Assembly: GCA_903828635.1 (NCBI GenBank)
Contig: CAIKMY010000092.1
Coordinates: 1 to 42,451 of the forward strand
From: an uncultured Acidobacteriota bacterium
GTDB lineage: Bacteria; Acidobacteriota; Blastocatellia; RBC074
DNA length: 42,451 nt
Reading direction: 5' to 3'
The translations under genes were made by a program, and so were the position numbers. Of this stretch, positions 28,061-37,624 are shown in pieces (position 1 is the stretch's first letter; each line of letters opens with the position of its first letter). The notes beneath the pieces were generated by a model, which searched no databases, had not been told where the DNA came from, and saw only the letters and a list, made by a program, of their open reading frames with translations.

Positions 28061-29239
28061 TCAGTAGCTCTTGGGCAGACCGAGAACACGCTCGGCAACG
28101 ATATTGCGCTGGATCTCACTGGTACCGGCCTCGATCGTGTTGGCACGGCAACGCAGGAAATTGTAGACCCACTGGCCATTATCAAGCCCCTGCAACTGGC
28201 CGACCGGGCCGAGCAGTTCCTGGGCGATCTGCTGGAATCGCTGATTGTATTCGCTCCACTGCAGCTTGAGAATCGAGCCTTCCGGACCGGGCACGTGCTC
28301 GTTATTCATGCGGCTGAGGGCACGAGTATTGGTCAGCCGAAAGATTTCAAGCTCCATGAAAGCCTGGGCAAGCTTCTGGCGAACAATCGGATCGGTGCCA
28401 CGTGAGCGGCCGTGACGCTGCATCCGGCGGGCATGAGAGATCAACTGATCAAAGTTACGCTTGAACTGGACGTAGGTGCCGGTACCGAGATGAGCACGCT
28501 CATTCATCAGCGTGGCAATTGCCGTATGCCACCCCTGATTGACCTTACCAAGGACATTGCTCATCGGCACACGGACATTGTCGAAAAAGACCTCATTGAA
28601 GCTGGCATCGCCGGTCATCTGCTTCAGCGGGCGAACATCGACGCCGGGCAGGTGCATATCGACCAGCAGCGCGGTGATCCCCTTGTGCTTTGGTACTGTC
28701 GGATCGGTCCGTACCAGCAGCAGACACCAGTCGGCGACGTGAGCAAGGCTGGTCCAGATCTTCTGACCATTGACGACAAAGTGATCGCCATCGACCACTG
28801 CCCGCGTCGTCAGTGAGGCGACATCGCTGCCGGCATTGGGCTCGGAGAATCCCTGGCACCAGATCTCCTCGGCCGAGAGAATCCGTGGAAGATGACTCTT
28901 TTTCTGCTCCTCGGTGCCAACGGCAATGATCGTCGGCCCTATCAGCGAGAGCCCGAGGACATTGATCAGCGGTGGAGCCTCGGCACGTGCCCACTCCTCC
29001 TGGAAGATGGCCTGCTCGATCAGCTTCGCACCACGGCCACCATACTCCTTCGGCCATGAGAGCCCCGCCCACCCCCCCTCACAGACCTTTCGCTGCCAGT
29101 CGCGCAGGAACTGAAAATAGTCCCCTTTGCCCTCCTCACTGGTGGTGTCACCGACGAATGGCGGCGGCACGTGAGCCTGCAACCAGGCCCGCAGCTCGTC
29201 CCGGAAAGATTGCTCCTCAGACGTCAGATTCAAGTCCAT
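28061..29239 (-). CDS. Acyl-CoA dehydrogenase
   Basis: GLSWPKEYGGRGAKLIEQAIFQEEWARAEAP, WCQGFSEPNAGSDVASLTTRAV, NTIEAGTSEIQRNIVAERVLGLPK. Confidence 0.93.
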   Translation of the reverse strand: MDLNLTSEEQSFRDELRAWLQAHVPPPFVGDTTSEEGKGDYFQFLRDWQRKVCEGGWAGLSWPKEYGGRGAKLIEQAIFQEEWARAEAPPLINVLGLSLIGPTIIAVGTEEQKKSHLPRILSAEEIWCQGFSEPNAGSDVASLTTRAVVDGDHFVVNGQKIWTSLAHVADWCLLLVRTDPTVPKHKGITALLVDMHLPGVDVRPLKQMTGDASFNEVFFDNVRVPMSNVLGKVNQGWHTAIATLMNERAHLGTGTYVQFKRNFDQLISHARRMQRHGRSRGTDPIVRQKLAQAFMELEIFRLTNTRALSRMNNEHVPGPEGSILKLQWSEYNQRFQQIAQELLGPVGQLQGLDNGQWVYNFLRCRANTIEAGTSEIQRNIVAERVLGLPKSY

Positions 29240-29284
29240 GATCTTCTCCTCGATCTTCTTCTCAGTTCGACAGGTTCAAGCGGC

Positions 29285-31312
29285 TCAGGCCTTTTTGCCG
29301 ACCGACTCCCAGAGCAGTTCGGCGACATCCATGACGCGAACATCCCTCTCACCGCGACGGGCATTGATGCCGTCTTCAAGCATGGTCATACAGAAGGGGC
29401 AGCCAACGGCAACGACCTCGGCACCGGTTTTGAGGGCTTCACGCGCACGCTCCTGGTTGACGCGTTGTCCGGCCGGTTCATCAACAAAGCTCATCCCGCC
29501 GCCACCACCGCAACAGAACCCGTTCTCGCGACGGCGCTCCATTTCAACCATCCGCCGGGAGGAGATCTGCACCAACTGCCGTGGCGCATCAAAAACTCCG
29601 TTATGCCGGCCAAGATAGCAGGGGTCGTGAAAAGTCACGGTTTGATCGAGCGGTGTCGCCGAGGCCAGGCGCCCCTCGCTCACCAGTTTCGCCAGATATT
29701 CGCTGTGATGATAGACCTCAAAGCTGCCACCAAATTGCGGGTATTCGTGGCGCAACGTGTTGAAACAGTGAGGACAGGAGGTGACAATCGTTTTCACTGC
29801 GTGGCGGTTGAGTGTCTCAACGTTTTCACGCGCCAACATCTCGAAGAGGAACTCATTGCCAATGCGCCGTGCCGGATCGCCGGTGCATTTCTCCTCGCGT
29901 CCAAGAATGGCAAAATTGACGCCGGCGGCAGCCAGCAATTGTGCAGTCGCCCGCACCACCTTCTGGTTACGCTCGATCAGTGCGCCGCCACACCCGACCC
30001 AGAGGAGTACTTCGGCATCAAGCGCCTCTCCGATCGTCTTCACCGGCAACCCTTCCGCCCAGTCGAGCCGTGTACTCTGCGTACCACGGAATGGATGACC
30101 GCGAGTTTCGAGCGAGGTAACAGCCTGCTGCATCGTCTCCGGAAAGTCAGACTCCTCCATCACAAGGTAGCGGCGCAGATCGACGATCTTTGGCATCTGC
30201 TCGATGAAGACCGGACAGGCTTCCATGCAGGCACCGCAGGTGGTGCACTGCCAGAGGGAGTCGGGCGCAGCCGCCGTGACCGTCGAGGTGATCCCCGCCG
30301 GCTCCCCTGCCTGTGGCGCTCGAACCAGATCACGCAGATCGAGAATCAGATCACGCGGAGAGAGTGATTTGCCGACCGTGTTGGCCGGACAGACATCAGT
30401 GCAGCGGCCGCATTCGGTGCAGGCGTCGAGGTCGAGCAGATCTTTCCAGGTCAGTTGCGCTGCCGTTCTGACACCCATCGGCTCACCGGTCTCCGCCAGC
30501 CGGTCGAGATCGAGCGGCTTGAGCGACGCGCCACTCGGTGCCAGCCGCGCAGTGTAAATGTTGAGTGGCGCCGTCAGGATGTGCAGCAGCTTGGTATATG
30601 GCACCCAGGCAATGAAGCCAAAGACGAGAACCGAATGAAACCACCAGGTGATGACGTGCGCCAGCTCCATCGATTTCGCCGTCAGAGCCAGCGAGGAGAT
30701 CCGCGCGACAAGGTAACCAAATGGCGACCAGACACCCCACGGATCAGCCGTCGCCGCAATCCGCCAGCCCTCCAGCAGGAAACCGGTCAGCGCCATGAGC
30801 AGTATCAGCCCGAGAATCCGGAGAGATTCGTCATTGAGCACCAGCTTTCGCGGCCGGTGAACGAGCCGTCTGACGAAGGCGATCGCTGTCCCGGCCACCA
30901 CCAGCGCACCAAAAATATCGACGATCAGCGACTGGAACCAGAGGTAGAAGGCTCCACGCATTATCGGCAGACCAAAGCGGTGATCAGCCATGACCACCAT
31001 CGTCGCAATGAAGAGAACAATGAAGCCGGTGTAGAGAAAAGTATGAAAGAAGGCAGCATATCGCTCGCGTACCGTACGGCGCTGGCCAATGGCGTGAGTC
31101 AGCAGCATTTTCAGCCGTGGCCACGGCTGATCGAAGCGCGCGGCCGGCTGACCGCGCCGCCAGGCCATGACGCGGCGATAAAGGCCGTAACCGGCGATCG
31201 CCAGCGAGGCGGCAAACATCACATAGAGCAGCCAGCTCTGCGATATGTTCCAAAGGACCGGCCGAGTCGCCTCACTGTCAAGCGTGTTATCGAGCATCAG
31301 GTTGAAAATCAC
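29285..31312 (-). CDS. Membrane Fe-S oxidoreductase (HdrD/CCG-domain, NarI-like N-terminus), ETF:menaquinone oxidoreductase-like
   Basis: N-terminal multi-TM region, two 4Fe-4S motifs (CTECGRCTDVCP, CTTCGACMEACP), CCG-like motifs (WVGCGGALIERN, SCPHCFNTL, HDPCYLGRHN, CCGGGGGMSF). Confidence 0.88.
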   Translation of the reverse strand: MIFNLMLDNTLDSEATRPVLWNISQSWLLYVMFAASLAIAGYGLYRRVMAWRRGQPAARFDQPWPRLKMLLTHAIGQRRTVRERYAAFFHTFLYTGFIVLFIATMVVMADHRFGLPIMRGAFYLWFQSLIVDIFGALVVAGTAIAFVRRLVHRPRKLVLNDESLRILGLILLMALTGFLLEGWRIAATADPWGVWSPFGYLVARISSLALTAKSMELAHVITWWFHSVLVFGFIAWVPYTKLLHILTAPLNIYTARLAPSGASLKPLDLDRLAETGEPMGVRTAAQLTWKDLLDLDACTECGRCTDVCPANTVGKSLSPRDLILDLRDLVRAPQAGEPAGITSTVTAAAPDSLWQCTTCGACMEACPVFIEQMPKIVDLRRYLVMEESDFPETMQQAVTSLETRGHPFRGTQSTRLDWAEGLPVKTIGEALDAEVLLWVGCGGALIERNQKVVRATAQLLAAAGVNFAILGREEKCTGDPARRIGNEFLFEMLARENVETLNRHAVKTIVTSCPHCFNTLRHEYPQFGGSFEVYHHSEYLAKLVSEGRLASATPLDQTVTFHDPCYLGRHNGVFDAPRQLVQISSRRMVEMERRRENGFCCGGGGGMSFVDEPAGQRVNQERAREALKTGAEVVAVGCPFCMTMLEDGINARRGERDVRVMDVAELLWESVGKKA

Positions 31313-32280
31313 TCCTTGCGCATTGCTGCCAGCCGCTCGCGCAGCAGAGGCAGCACCTTGCGATAGTCTTCGACAATGCCGAAACGACAGTGTTTGAAGA
31401 TCAGGGCATCAGGATCGTTATTGATCGCCGCGATCGTCTTCGCCTCGGAGATGCCGGCAAGGTGCTGGCTGGCGCCGCGAATGGCCACTGCAAGGTAAAG
31501 GCCGGGGGCGACCTTCCTGCCCGTCTGTCCTACCTGCCACGAGGGCGGACACCAGCCCGAGTCACAGGCGGCGCGCGAGGCCGCCGTCTGCCCGCCCAGC
31601 AATCCTGCCAGATCCTGCAGATCAGTGAATGGCTCCGGACCACCAAGCCCGCGTCCTCCGGAAACAATCACCTGCGCATCCTCGAGGCGCGCTTCACCCG
31701 TCACTTCCGACTTGCGCTCGATAATGAATGTTGCCGGCTCCCCTGTCGGAGCCGCTTCCAGCGACTCGATTGGCGCAGGAACTTCCCGCGCCGTCGCCGG
31801 GTCGAAGGCGCGCGCCCTTATCCAGACAACCGCCGGATCACGCAGCAACTCGATCGTCGCCATCGCCTTACCGCCATAAACACTGCGACTGACCCGAAGC
31901 CGACCATCGGCAATCACCAGTTCAACGCCATCGCCGGCAGCGCTGCCACCAAGCCGATGTGCCAGTCGCGGTGCCAGCTCCTGACTCCAGGTGTCATTGC
32001 CAAGCAGCACCGCCTGTGCCCCCTCGCCACGGCAGAGATCGGTCAGGGCCGCCAGGGTCTGCTCCGGCTGATAATCGGCCACTCCGGTGACCGTGAGAAC
32101 CGTCACCGCGTCAGCGACCGCCGCCAGAGATCCGGCCAGATCTCCTCCGCCCCCCCCAACAACCACCATTTGCAGCGGCAGGCCAAGGGCGTCAGCCAGC
32201 CTTCGCCCGGCCCCGGTCACTCCCTGAGCCGCGCGGTCATATCCCGCCGATGAAAAGATTATGCCGATTACCCTGCTCAT
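31309..32280 (-). CDS. etfA: Electron transfer flavoprotein alpha subunit
   Basis: [108 protein letters not shown]. Confidence 0.96.
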   Translation of the reverse strand: MSRVIGIIFSSAGYDRAAQGVTGAGRRLADALGLPLQMVVVGGGGGDLAGSLAAVADAVTVLTVTGVADYQPEQTLAALTDLCRGEGAQAVLLGNDTWSQELAPRLAHRLGGSAAGDGVELVIADGRLRVSRSVYGGKAMATIELLRDPAVVWIRARAFDPATAREVPAPIESLEAAPTGEPATFIIERKSEVTGEARLEDAQVIVSGGRGLGGPEPFTDLQDLAGLLGGQTAASRAACDSGWCPPSWQVGQTGRKVAPGLYLAVAIRGASQHLAGISEAKTIAAINNDPDALIFKHCRFGIVEDYRKVLPLLRERLAAMRKE

Positions 32281-33095
32281 AATGAACGCACCACTGACAT
32301 GATCCGATCAGCAAGCTGATCAACCCGCTCTTCCAGTGTCTCTCCCGCGACCATCTCGCAGACGATCTCCTTCGTCGGAATCGCCAGATCGACCACCCGA
32401 TAGTAGCCACCACCAGCCCTGATCTCCGCGACATCGATCCCGGCATCATCCGCCGCCAGATCTTCCAGGCTCCACCGTATGATCGGCTGCCGCGATGAGA
32501 GCATGATGTCGCGCGTCTTCGGAATCCGCGGCAGATTCTGATCGTCATTGGTAATTGTCACCACCAGCGGCGTCTGTGCCTCGACATTCTCCCAGCCCTG
32601 ATCGGTCTGCCGGTGCAGCAGCAGCCCGCGCTCCTGCTTCTCCAGTCGGTCAACAAATGAGACGGAGGGGATCCCGAGCTCCTCGGCCATCAACCCACCG
32701 GTCTGACCAACTCCCCAGTCCCCGGACTCCCTCCCAACCATCACCAGATCAATATTGCCCAGCCGGCGCACCGCTGCCGCGAGGACTCGCGCAACTGCCA
32801 GCGGATCGGGATGCGCCGCGCCGTCATTGATCACGTGTACCGCGGCATCAGCCTTCATCGCCAGCGCCTTGCGCAATGAATCCTCACCGCCAGCCGGCGC
32901 AAAGATCAACGCCGTGATCCGCCCTCCAAACTTCTCGCGAAACTGCAACGCCGTCTCCAGCGCATTCTCGCAAAAGATGTTGGTCACCAGGCTTGCCCCG
33001 CCTCGCTGTGCCTCCATCTTCTCACTATCGACACGAAAATCGCGGCTCGGTATCTCCGGATCGAGTATTTGCTTCAGACAGACTACGATATTCAC
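32277..33095 (-). CDS. etfB: Electron transfer flavoprotein beta subunit
   Basis: VNIVVCLKQILDPEIPSRDFRVD, IDLVMVGRESGDWGVGQTGGLMAEELGIPSVSFV. GTG start at 33095 chosen instead of ORF start 33173. Confidence 0.94.
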   Translation of the reverse strand: MNIVVCLKQILDPEIPSRDFRVDSEKMEAQRGGASLVTNIFCENALETALQFREKFGGRITALIFAPAGGEDSLRKALAMKADAAVHVINDGAAHPDPLAVARVLAAAVRRLGNIDLVMVGRESGDWGVGQTGGLMAEELGIPSVSFVDRLEKQERGLLLHRQTDQGWENVEAQTPLVVTITNDDQNLPRIPKTRDIMLSSRQPIIRWSLEDLAADDAGIDVAEIRAGGGYYRVVDLAIPTKEIVCEMVAGETLEERVDQLADRIMSVVRSL

Positions 33096-33270
33096 TTTGA
33101 TCTTTTGCTTCTGCGCCGTCGCGCTTGCAGTTGATGTGACGGTACGTTTACTTATAATGTCGGCAGCGATCACTGAATATTCGACCGCGCGGTAAATCTA
33201 ATTCCGCTCTGATATCGCTGTCAAGCTCTTTACCAGAAGGTCAACAGACTATTTCCGAGGAATCGAAACA

Positions 33271-34008
33271 ATGAAGACTCGCGCAGCTATTGCATTACTA
33301 TTTATGATATTGGCCGCCTCTCGGGGCCTCGCCCAGGCAAAACCCAACACTCTGAGCACCACCGAAAAGAAAGCGGGATGGCGGCTTCTCTTTGATGGAA
33401 GCACCCTGACCGGCTGGCGCGGCTTTCACAGTCAGGAGCTTCCCTGGGGCTGGTCGGCCGCCGATGGCGCGCTCAAAAAGGAGCCCGGTCGGGGGACCCC
33501 GGAGAAACCGGGGGGAGACCTGATCACCGTCGACCAGTTCTCCAGCTTCGAACTGGCCATCGAATGGAAGATCTCAAAGGGAGGCAACAGCGGGATCAAG
33601 TATCTCGTCAGTGAGAGCCTGCCGCCGACCGGACGCGGCGCCATCAGCTTTGAGTATCAGGTTCTCGACGATGAAAATCACCCTGATGCCAAAATGGGGA
33701 TCGCCGGGAATCGCACCTCCGGGGCACTCTATGACCTCATCCCACCGGCCGCTGCCAAGAGGCTGCGCCCGGTCGGAGAGTTCAATCAGACACGCATCAT
33801 CGCTCGTGGCAACAAGATCGAGCACTGGCTCAATGGCGTCCTCGTAGTCAGTTTCGATCGCACCAGCGAGGATTACCGCAAGCATGTCGCCGAGAGCAAA
33901 TTTAAGAATACCAAGGGGTTCGGCGAGGCTGCCAGCGGCCACGTCCTGCTCCAGGACCATGGCGACGAGGTCTGGTATCGAAACATCAAAATCCGTGAAC
34001 TGAAATAA
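33271..34008 (+). CDS. DUF1080 (3-keto-disaccharide hydrolase family) secreted protein
   Basis: Signal peptide, WRLLFDGSTLTGWRGFHS, LITVDQFSSFELAIEWKISKGGNSGIKYLVSE, FEYQVLDDENHPDAKMG, EVWYRNIKIREL. Confidence 0.9.
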   Translation: MKTRAAIALLFMILAASRGLAQAKPNTLSTTEKKAGWRLLFDGSTLTGWRGFHSQELPWGWSAADGALKKEPGRGTPEKPGGDLITVDQFSSFELAIEWKISKGGNSGIKYLVSESLPPTGRGAISFEYQVLDDENHPDAKMGIAGNRTSGALYDLIPPAAAKRLRPVGEFNQTRIIARGNKIEHWLNGVLVVSFDRTSEDYRKHVAESKFKNTKGFGEAASGHVLLQDHGDEVWYRNIKIRELK

Positions 34009-34022
34009 TCGACATAATCAAT

Positions 34023-34703
34023 ATGAAACCAATAGTACAAATTTCGCTTGACCTGACTGATATCAGGGAGGCGCTGGAGACAGCGCGAATTGCCGTCGAG
34101 GCCGGTGTCGACTGGCTTGAAGCAGGGACACCGCTGATTCTGGCAGAAGGGCTTCACGGGGTGCGTGCGCTGCGTCAGGAATTTCCTGATCATCCGATCG
34201 TCGCCGACCTCAAAACAATGGATGGAGGCTACCTCGAAGCCGAGATGATGGCCAAAGCCGGAGCAACCCACGTCGTCGTCATGGCTCGCGCCCACGAGGA
34301 GACGATCAAGTGCGTCGTCAAGGCAGGGCGTGACTTTGGCGCCAAAGTAATGGGTGACAACATGGTCTGTGATGACAAGGCGGCGGCCAGCAAGTGGATG
34401 GAAGACCTCGGCGTCGATTATATCGTCCACCACACCGGCTTCGACGAGCGCAACGGCATCTTTGCCACCAGCGGAAAACGCCTGAGCCCGCTCGACGACC
34501 TTAAAGCTGTCGTCGACGCCGTCAGCATCCCGGTTCAGGCAGTTGGCGGCCTCTCGATTGAAGAGGCGATTTCGATGCCCAAACACGGGGCACCACTGGT
34601 CGTCATTGGTGCGCCACTCGCCATCGATGCCCATTCATTCAGCACCACCAGCGGTGATCTCAAGGGTATCCTCTCGGAGATCGTCCGCCGCATCAGGGAA
34701 TAA
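34023..34703 (+). CDS. HUMPS-family (hexulose-6-phosphate synthase / 3-keto-L-gulonate-6-phosphate decarboxylase-like) protein
   Basis: VQISLDLTDIREALETARIAVEAGVDWLEAGTPLILAEGL, PIVADLKTMDGGYLEAEMMAKAGATHVVVMA, VDYIVHHTGFDER, VQAVGGLSIEEA. Confidence 0.88.
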   Translation: MKPIVQISLDLTDIREALETARIAVEAGVDWLEAGTPLILAEGLHGVRALRQEFPDHPIVADLKTMDGGYLEAEMMAKAGATHVVVMARAHEETIKCVVKAGRDFGAKVMGDNMVCDDKAAASKWMEDLGVDYIVHHTGFDERNGIFATSGKRLSPLDDLKAVVDAVSIPVQAVGGLSIEEAISMPKHGAPLVVIGAPLAIDAHSFSTTSGDLKGILSEIVRRIRE

Positions 34704-34720
34704 AAGAAGGAGCTACAAGC

Positions 34721-35773
34721 ATGACTGCAACCATGACCGCGGTCGTTCAATACGACCTGAAGCCCGGATCCGTTGAGGTCCGTGAAATGCCGATACCGGA
34801 GATTGGCGATGACGAGGTTCTGCTGAAGATCGGAGGAGTGAGTGTCTGCGGCAGCGATGTTCATCAATATCACGCGACGCAGAGCTGGCCGGTGGCGGCT
34901 CCGGTGATCCTCGGCCACGAGTTTGGCGGAACCGTCGCCGCAATTGGCAGTCGGGTACGCAGCTTTCGCGAGGGCGACCGCGTTGTCTCCGAAACTGCGG
35001 CCTACATCTGTGGCCAGTGCATGATGTGCCGCACCGGTGCCTACAATCTCTGCCCGCAGCGCAAGGGCTTCGGCTATGGCATCAATGGCGCGATGGCCGG
35101 CTATGCGCGCGTTCCCGAACGGTGCCTCCACCACATCCCTGATAACCTGCCATTCGAGAGGGCCGCGCTGACCGAGCCCTGCTGCGTCGGCTACAACGCA
35201 GTTATCGAAAAGAGCAAGGTACGACCGGGCGACACAGTGGTCGTTCTCGGGCCTGGTCCGATCGGCCTGCTTTGCGCCGAGATGGCCAGACTTGCCGGGG
35301 CGGGTAGCCTGATCGTCGTCGGCATGTCTCAGGACAAATCACGACTCGAAGCGGCGAAAGAGATCGGCGCTACCCACTGCGTCAACCTCGAGGAGGTAAA
35401 TCTCAGAGATCTCGTCTTCAGCCTCGGTGACGGCCTTGGCGCTCACCTCGTTGTTGATGCGGCTGGTGCCTCGGTGGCACTCAAAACCGCTATGGAGATC
35501 GTTCGCCCCGCCGGCCAGATCACCAAGGTGGGATGGGGCCCCCAGCCTTTTGGCGCCTCGCTCGATCCCCTCGTCCAAAAAGCCGTTCGTCTTCAGGGCA
35601 GCTTCAGCCACACCTTCCAGAATTGGGAGATGGTCGTCTCGATGCTTGCCTCCGAACAGATCAATCTCAAGCCGATCATCAGCCGCATCGCAACCCTCGA
35701 AGAATGGCAACCCTGCTTCGACGGAATGCACGATGGCACTTACGTCAAGGCGGTGCTCAGGCCTGAAGACTAA
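34721..35773 (+). CDS. Zinc-dependent medium-chain dehydrogenase (sorbitol/threonine dehydrogenase-like)
   Basis: VSVCGSDVHQYHATQSWPVAAPVILGHEFGGTVAAIG, CGQCMMCRTGAYNLCPQRKGFGYGINGAMAGYARVPE. Confidence 0.92.
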   Translation: MTATMTAVVQYDLKPGSVEVREMPIPEIGDDEVLLKIGGVSVCGSDVHQYHATQSWPVAAPVILGHEFGGTVAAIGSRVRSFREGDRVVSETAAYICGQCMMCRTGAYNLCPQRKGFGYGINGAMAGYARVPERCLHHIPDNLPFERAALTEPCCVGYNAVIEKSKVRPGDTVVVLGPGPIGLLCAEMARLAGAGSLIVVGMSQDKSRLEAAKEIGATHCVNLEEVNLRDLVFSLGDGLGAHLVVDAAGASVALKTAMEIVRPAGQITKVGWGPQPFGASLDPLVQKAVRLQGSFSHTFQNWEMVVSMLASEQINLKPIISRIATLEEWQPCFDGMHDGTYVKAVLRPED

Positions 35774-35803
35774 ATCGGCTGTTTCCGTTTTGCCCGGGGA
35801 AAT

Positions 35804-35873
35804 GGGGGCGATACAGGACAGATCACGAACAGACATCGTTGTTTTTCTGTCTGTCTGCTTCATCCACGCCCCC
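35804..35873 (+). promoter_or_regulatory. Nested inverted repeats in intergenic gap within sugar operon
   Basis: Outer GGGGGCG (35804-35810)/CGCCCCC (35867-35873); inner ACAGACA (35829-35835)/TGTCTGT (35848-35854). Confidence 0.5.
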
Positions 35874-35913
35874 TCTTTCTCTGACAACATTTATCAGAAA
35901 GAGTATCTGCAAA

Positions 35914-36798
35914 ATGCCTAAACTTTCAGTATTTCCGAAATGCTACATGGACGAGCTGTGCGTGACACGCAGCATGACTCTCTTTGACTGGATCGATCTG
36001 GCGGCGACACTCGATGTCGACGGGATTGAGCTCTACCCCGGATTTTTCACCAGCTTCGACGACGATTATCTTGACAAGGTGAAGGATCACCTCAAATCAA
36101 GAAACCTTGAAGCACCGATGATGTGCGCCTCTCCCGATTTCACGCAGCACGACGCGGAAGCACGCGCCGCCGAGATTGAGAAAGAGAAGCGAATGATCGA
36201 TCTGACGGCGCGGATGGGCGGGCGTTACTGCCGCGTCCTTTCGGGCCAGCGCCGTGACGATGTCTCGCGCGCTGACGGAGTTCGTTACACCGTCGAGTGC
36301 ATCAACGAGGTGATACCTTATGCCGCCGGGCGCAACATCATCCTCAACATGGAGAACCATTACAAGGATGGTTACTGGAAATATCCGGAGTTTGCGCAGC
36401 ACCTTGACGTCTTCCTCGAAGTGATCAACCAGATCGATTCACCCTGGTTTGGCGTCAACTACGACCCGTCAAACGCGATCATCTGCGGAGAGGATCCACT
36501 TGAGGTGCTGGCGGCCATCAAGCATCGCGTCATTACCATGCATGCGTCGGATCGCTACCTGATCAGCGGCACAATCGAGGATCTCAAGCAGCAGGATGGA
36601 TCGATGGGCTATGCGAAGAATCTCCGCCACGGAGTAATCGGTAAGGGGCTCAACGACTATGATGCCATCTTTTCGACCCTGAAGAACGAGGGCTTCGATA
36701 ACTGGATCTCGATCGAGGATGGCGAAAACGGCATGGATGAGCTGCGTGAATCGGTGCGTTTCCTGCGCGGCAAGATGGCGCAACATTTCGGCGCATGA
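35914..36798 (+). CDS. Sugar phosphate isomerase/epimerase (AP endonuclease 2-like TIM barrel)
   Basis: LSVFPKCYMDELCVTRSMTLFDWIDLAATLDVDGIELYPGF, ILNMENHYKDG, WFGVNYDPSNAIICGEDPLEVL, HASDRYLISG. ATG 35914 preferred over ORF start 35839. Confidence 0.9.
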   Translation: MPKLSVFPKCYMDELCVTRSMTLFDWIDLAATLDVDGIELYPGFFTSFDDDYLDKVKDHLKSRNLEAPMMCASPDFTQHDAEARAAEIEKEKRMIDLTARMGGRYCRVLSGQRRDDVSRADGVRYTVECINEVIPYAAGRNIILNMENHYKDGYWKYPEFAQHLDVFLEVINQIDSPWFGVNYDPSNAIICGEDPLEVLAAIKHRVITMHASDRYLISGTIEDLKQQDGSMGYAKNLRHGVIGKGLNDYDAIFSTLKNEGFDNWISIEDGENGMDELRESVRFLRGKMAQHFGA

Positions 36799-36806
36799 GG
36801 TGAAGC

Positions 36807-37586
36807 ATGAATCGACTGGCAGGCAAGGTCGCGGTCGTTACCGGTTCAGGCTCAGGCCTTGGAGAGGGGATTGCACGGCTCTTTGCCGAGGAGGGAGCGG
36901 GGGTTGTCGTCTCTAACCGGGACGTCGCCAAGGCACACGCCGTGGCCGCCTCGATCCGGGAGGCGGGGGGCACAGCAATCTCGCTCAAGGCTGACGTTGC
37001 CAGCGAGGCGGAATGTCGCGCGCTGATCGACGGCGCAGTCTCCCATTTCGGGCAGATTGACATCCTCGTCAACACCGTTGGCTACAGCGCACGCGGGACG
37101 ATCGAGAACACCAGCGTCGAGCTCTGGGACGAGGTCTTCGCCCTCAATGTGCGCAGCTCCTTCATTTGTTCACAACAAGCCGTCAGGTATATGAAGGAGC
37201 GTCAGAGCGGCTCGATCATCAATATCGGCTCAGTCAATGCCTACATTGGCGAGCCGAAGCTGATGGCCTACTCCGCCTCCAAGGGGGCGCTTATGACGCT
37301 GACAAGGAACCTTGCGAGCTACCTCAACCGCTACCGAATCCGGGTCAATCAGCTCAATGTCGGCTGGACGCTCACTCCGAATGAGCATCACGTCAAGGTG
37401 AATGTCGAGGGAAAAGGCGAAAACTGGCTTGATGAAGCGGTGCAGACCCGGCCGTGGGGACGATTGTTGTCGCCAAGGGACATCGCCCACGCGGCAGTCT
37501 ACTTTGCCAGCGATGAGAGCGAGCCGATCACCGGCTCGGTTCTCGATATGGAGCAGTATCCGGTGGGCGCTCCACCCAACTGGTAG
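36807..37586 (+). CDS. Short-chain dehydrogenase/reductase (SDR)
   Basis: GKVAVVTGSGSGLGEGIARLFAEEGA, ILVNTVGYSARGTIE, INIGSVNAYIGEPKLMAYSASKGALMTLTRNLA. Confidence 0.94.
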   Translation: MNRLAGKVAVVTGSGSGLGEGIARLFAEEGAGVVVSNRDVAKAHAVAASIREAGGTAISLKADVASEAECRALIDGAVSHFGQIDILVNTVGYSARGTIENTSVELWDEVFALNVRSSFICSQQAVRYMKERQSGSIINIGSVNAYIGEPKLMAYSASKGALMTLTRNLASYLNRYRIRVNQLNVGWTLTPNEHHVKVNVEGKGENWLDEAVQTRPWGRLLSPRDIAHAAVYFASDESEPITGSVLDMEQYPVGAPPNW

Positions 37587-37595
37587 TCCCGATAG

Positions 37596-37624
37596 CCGGC
37601 AGGTCGTCTCATTCGGCCTGCCGG
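37596..37624. terminator. Intrinsic terminator-like hairpin between convergent genes
   Basis: CCGGCAGG (37596-37603) / CCTGCCGG (37617-37624) followed by TCTTTC. Loop contains the stop codon of the minus-strand DinB gene. Confidence 0.65.

Noticed and set aside
29171-31366. Long plus-strand ORFs (398 aa and 303 aa) opposite the Fe-S oxidoreductase
   Set aside because: Antisense shadow frames of strongly coding GC-rich genes; low-complexity composition with no recognisable domain or RBS.
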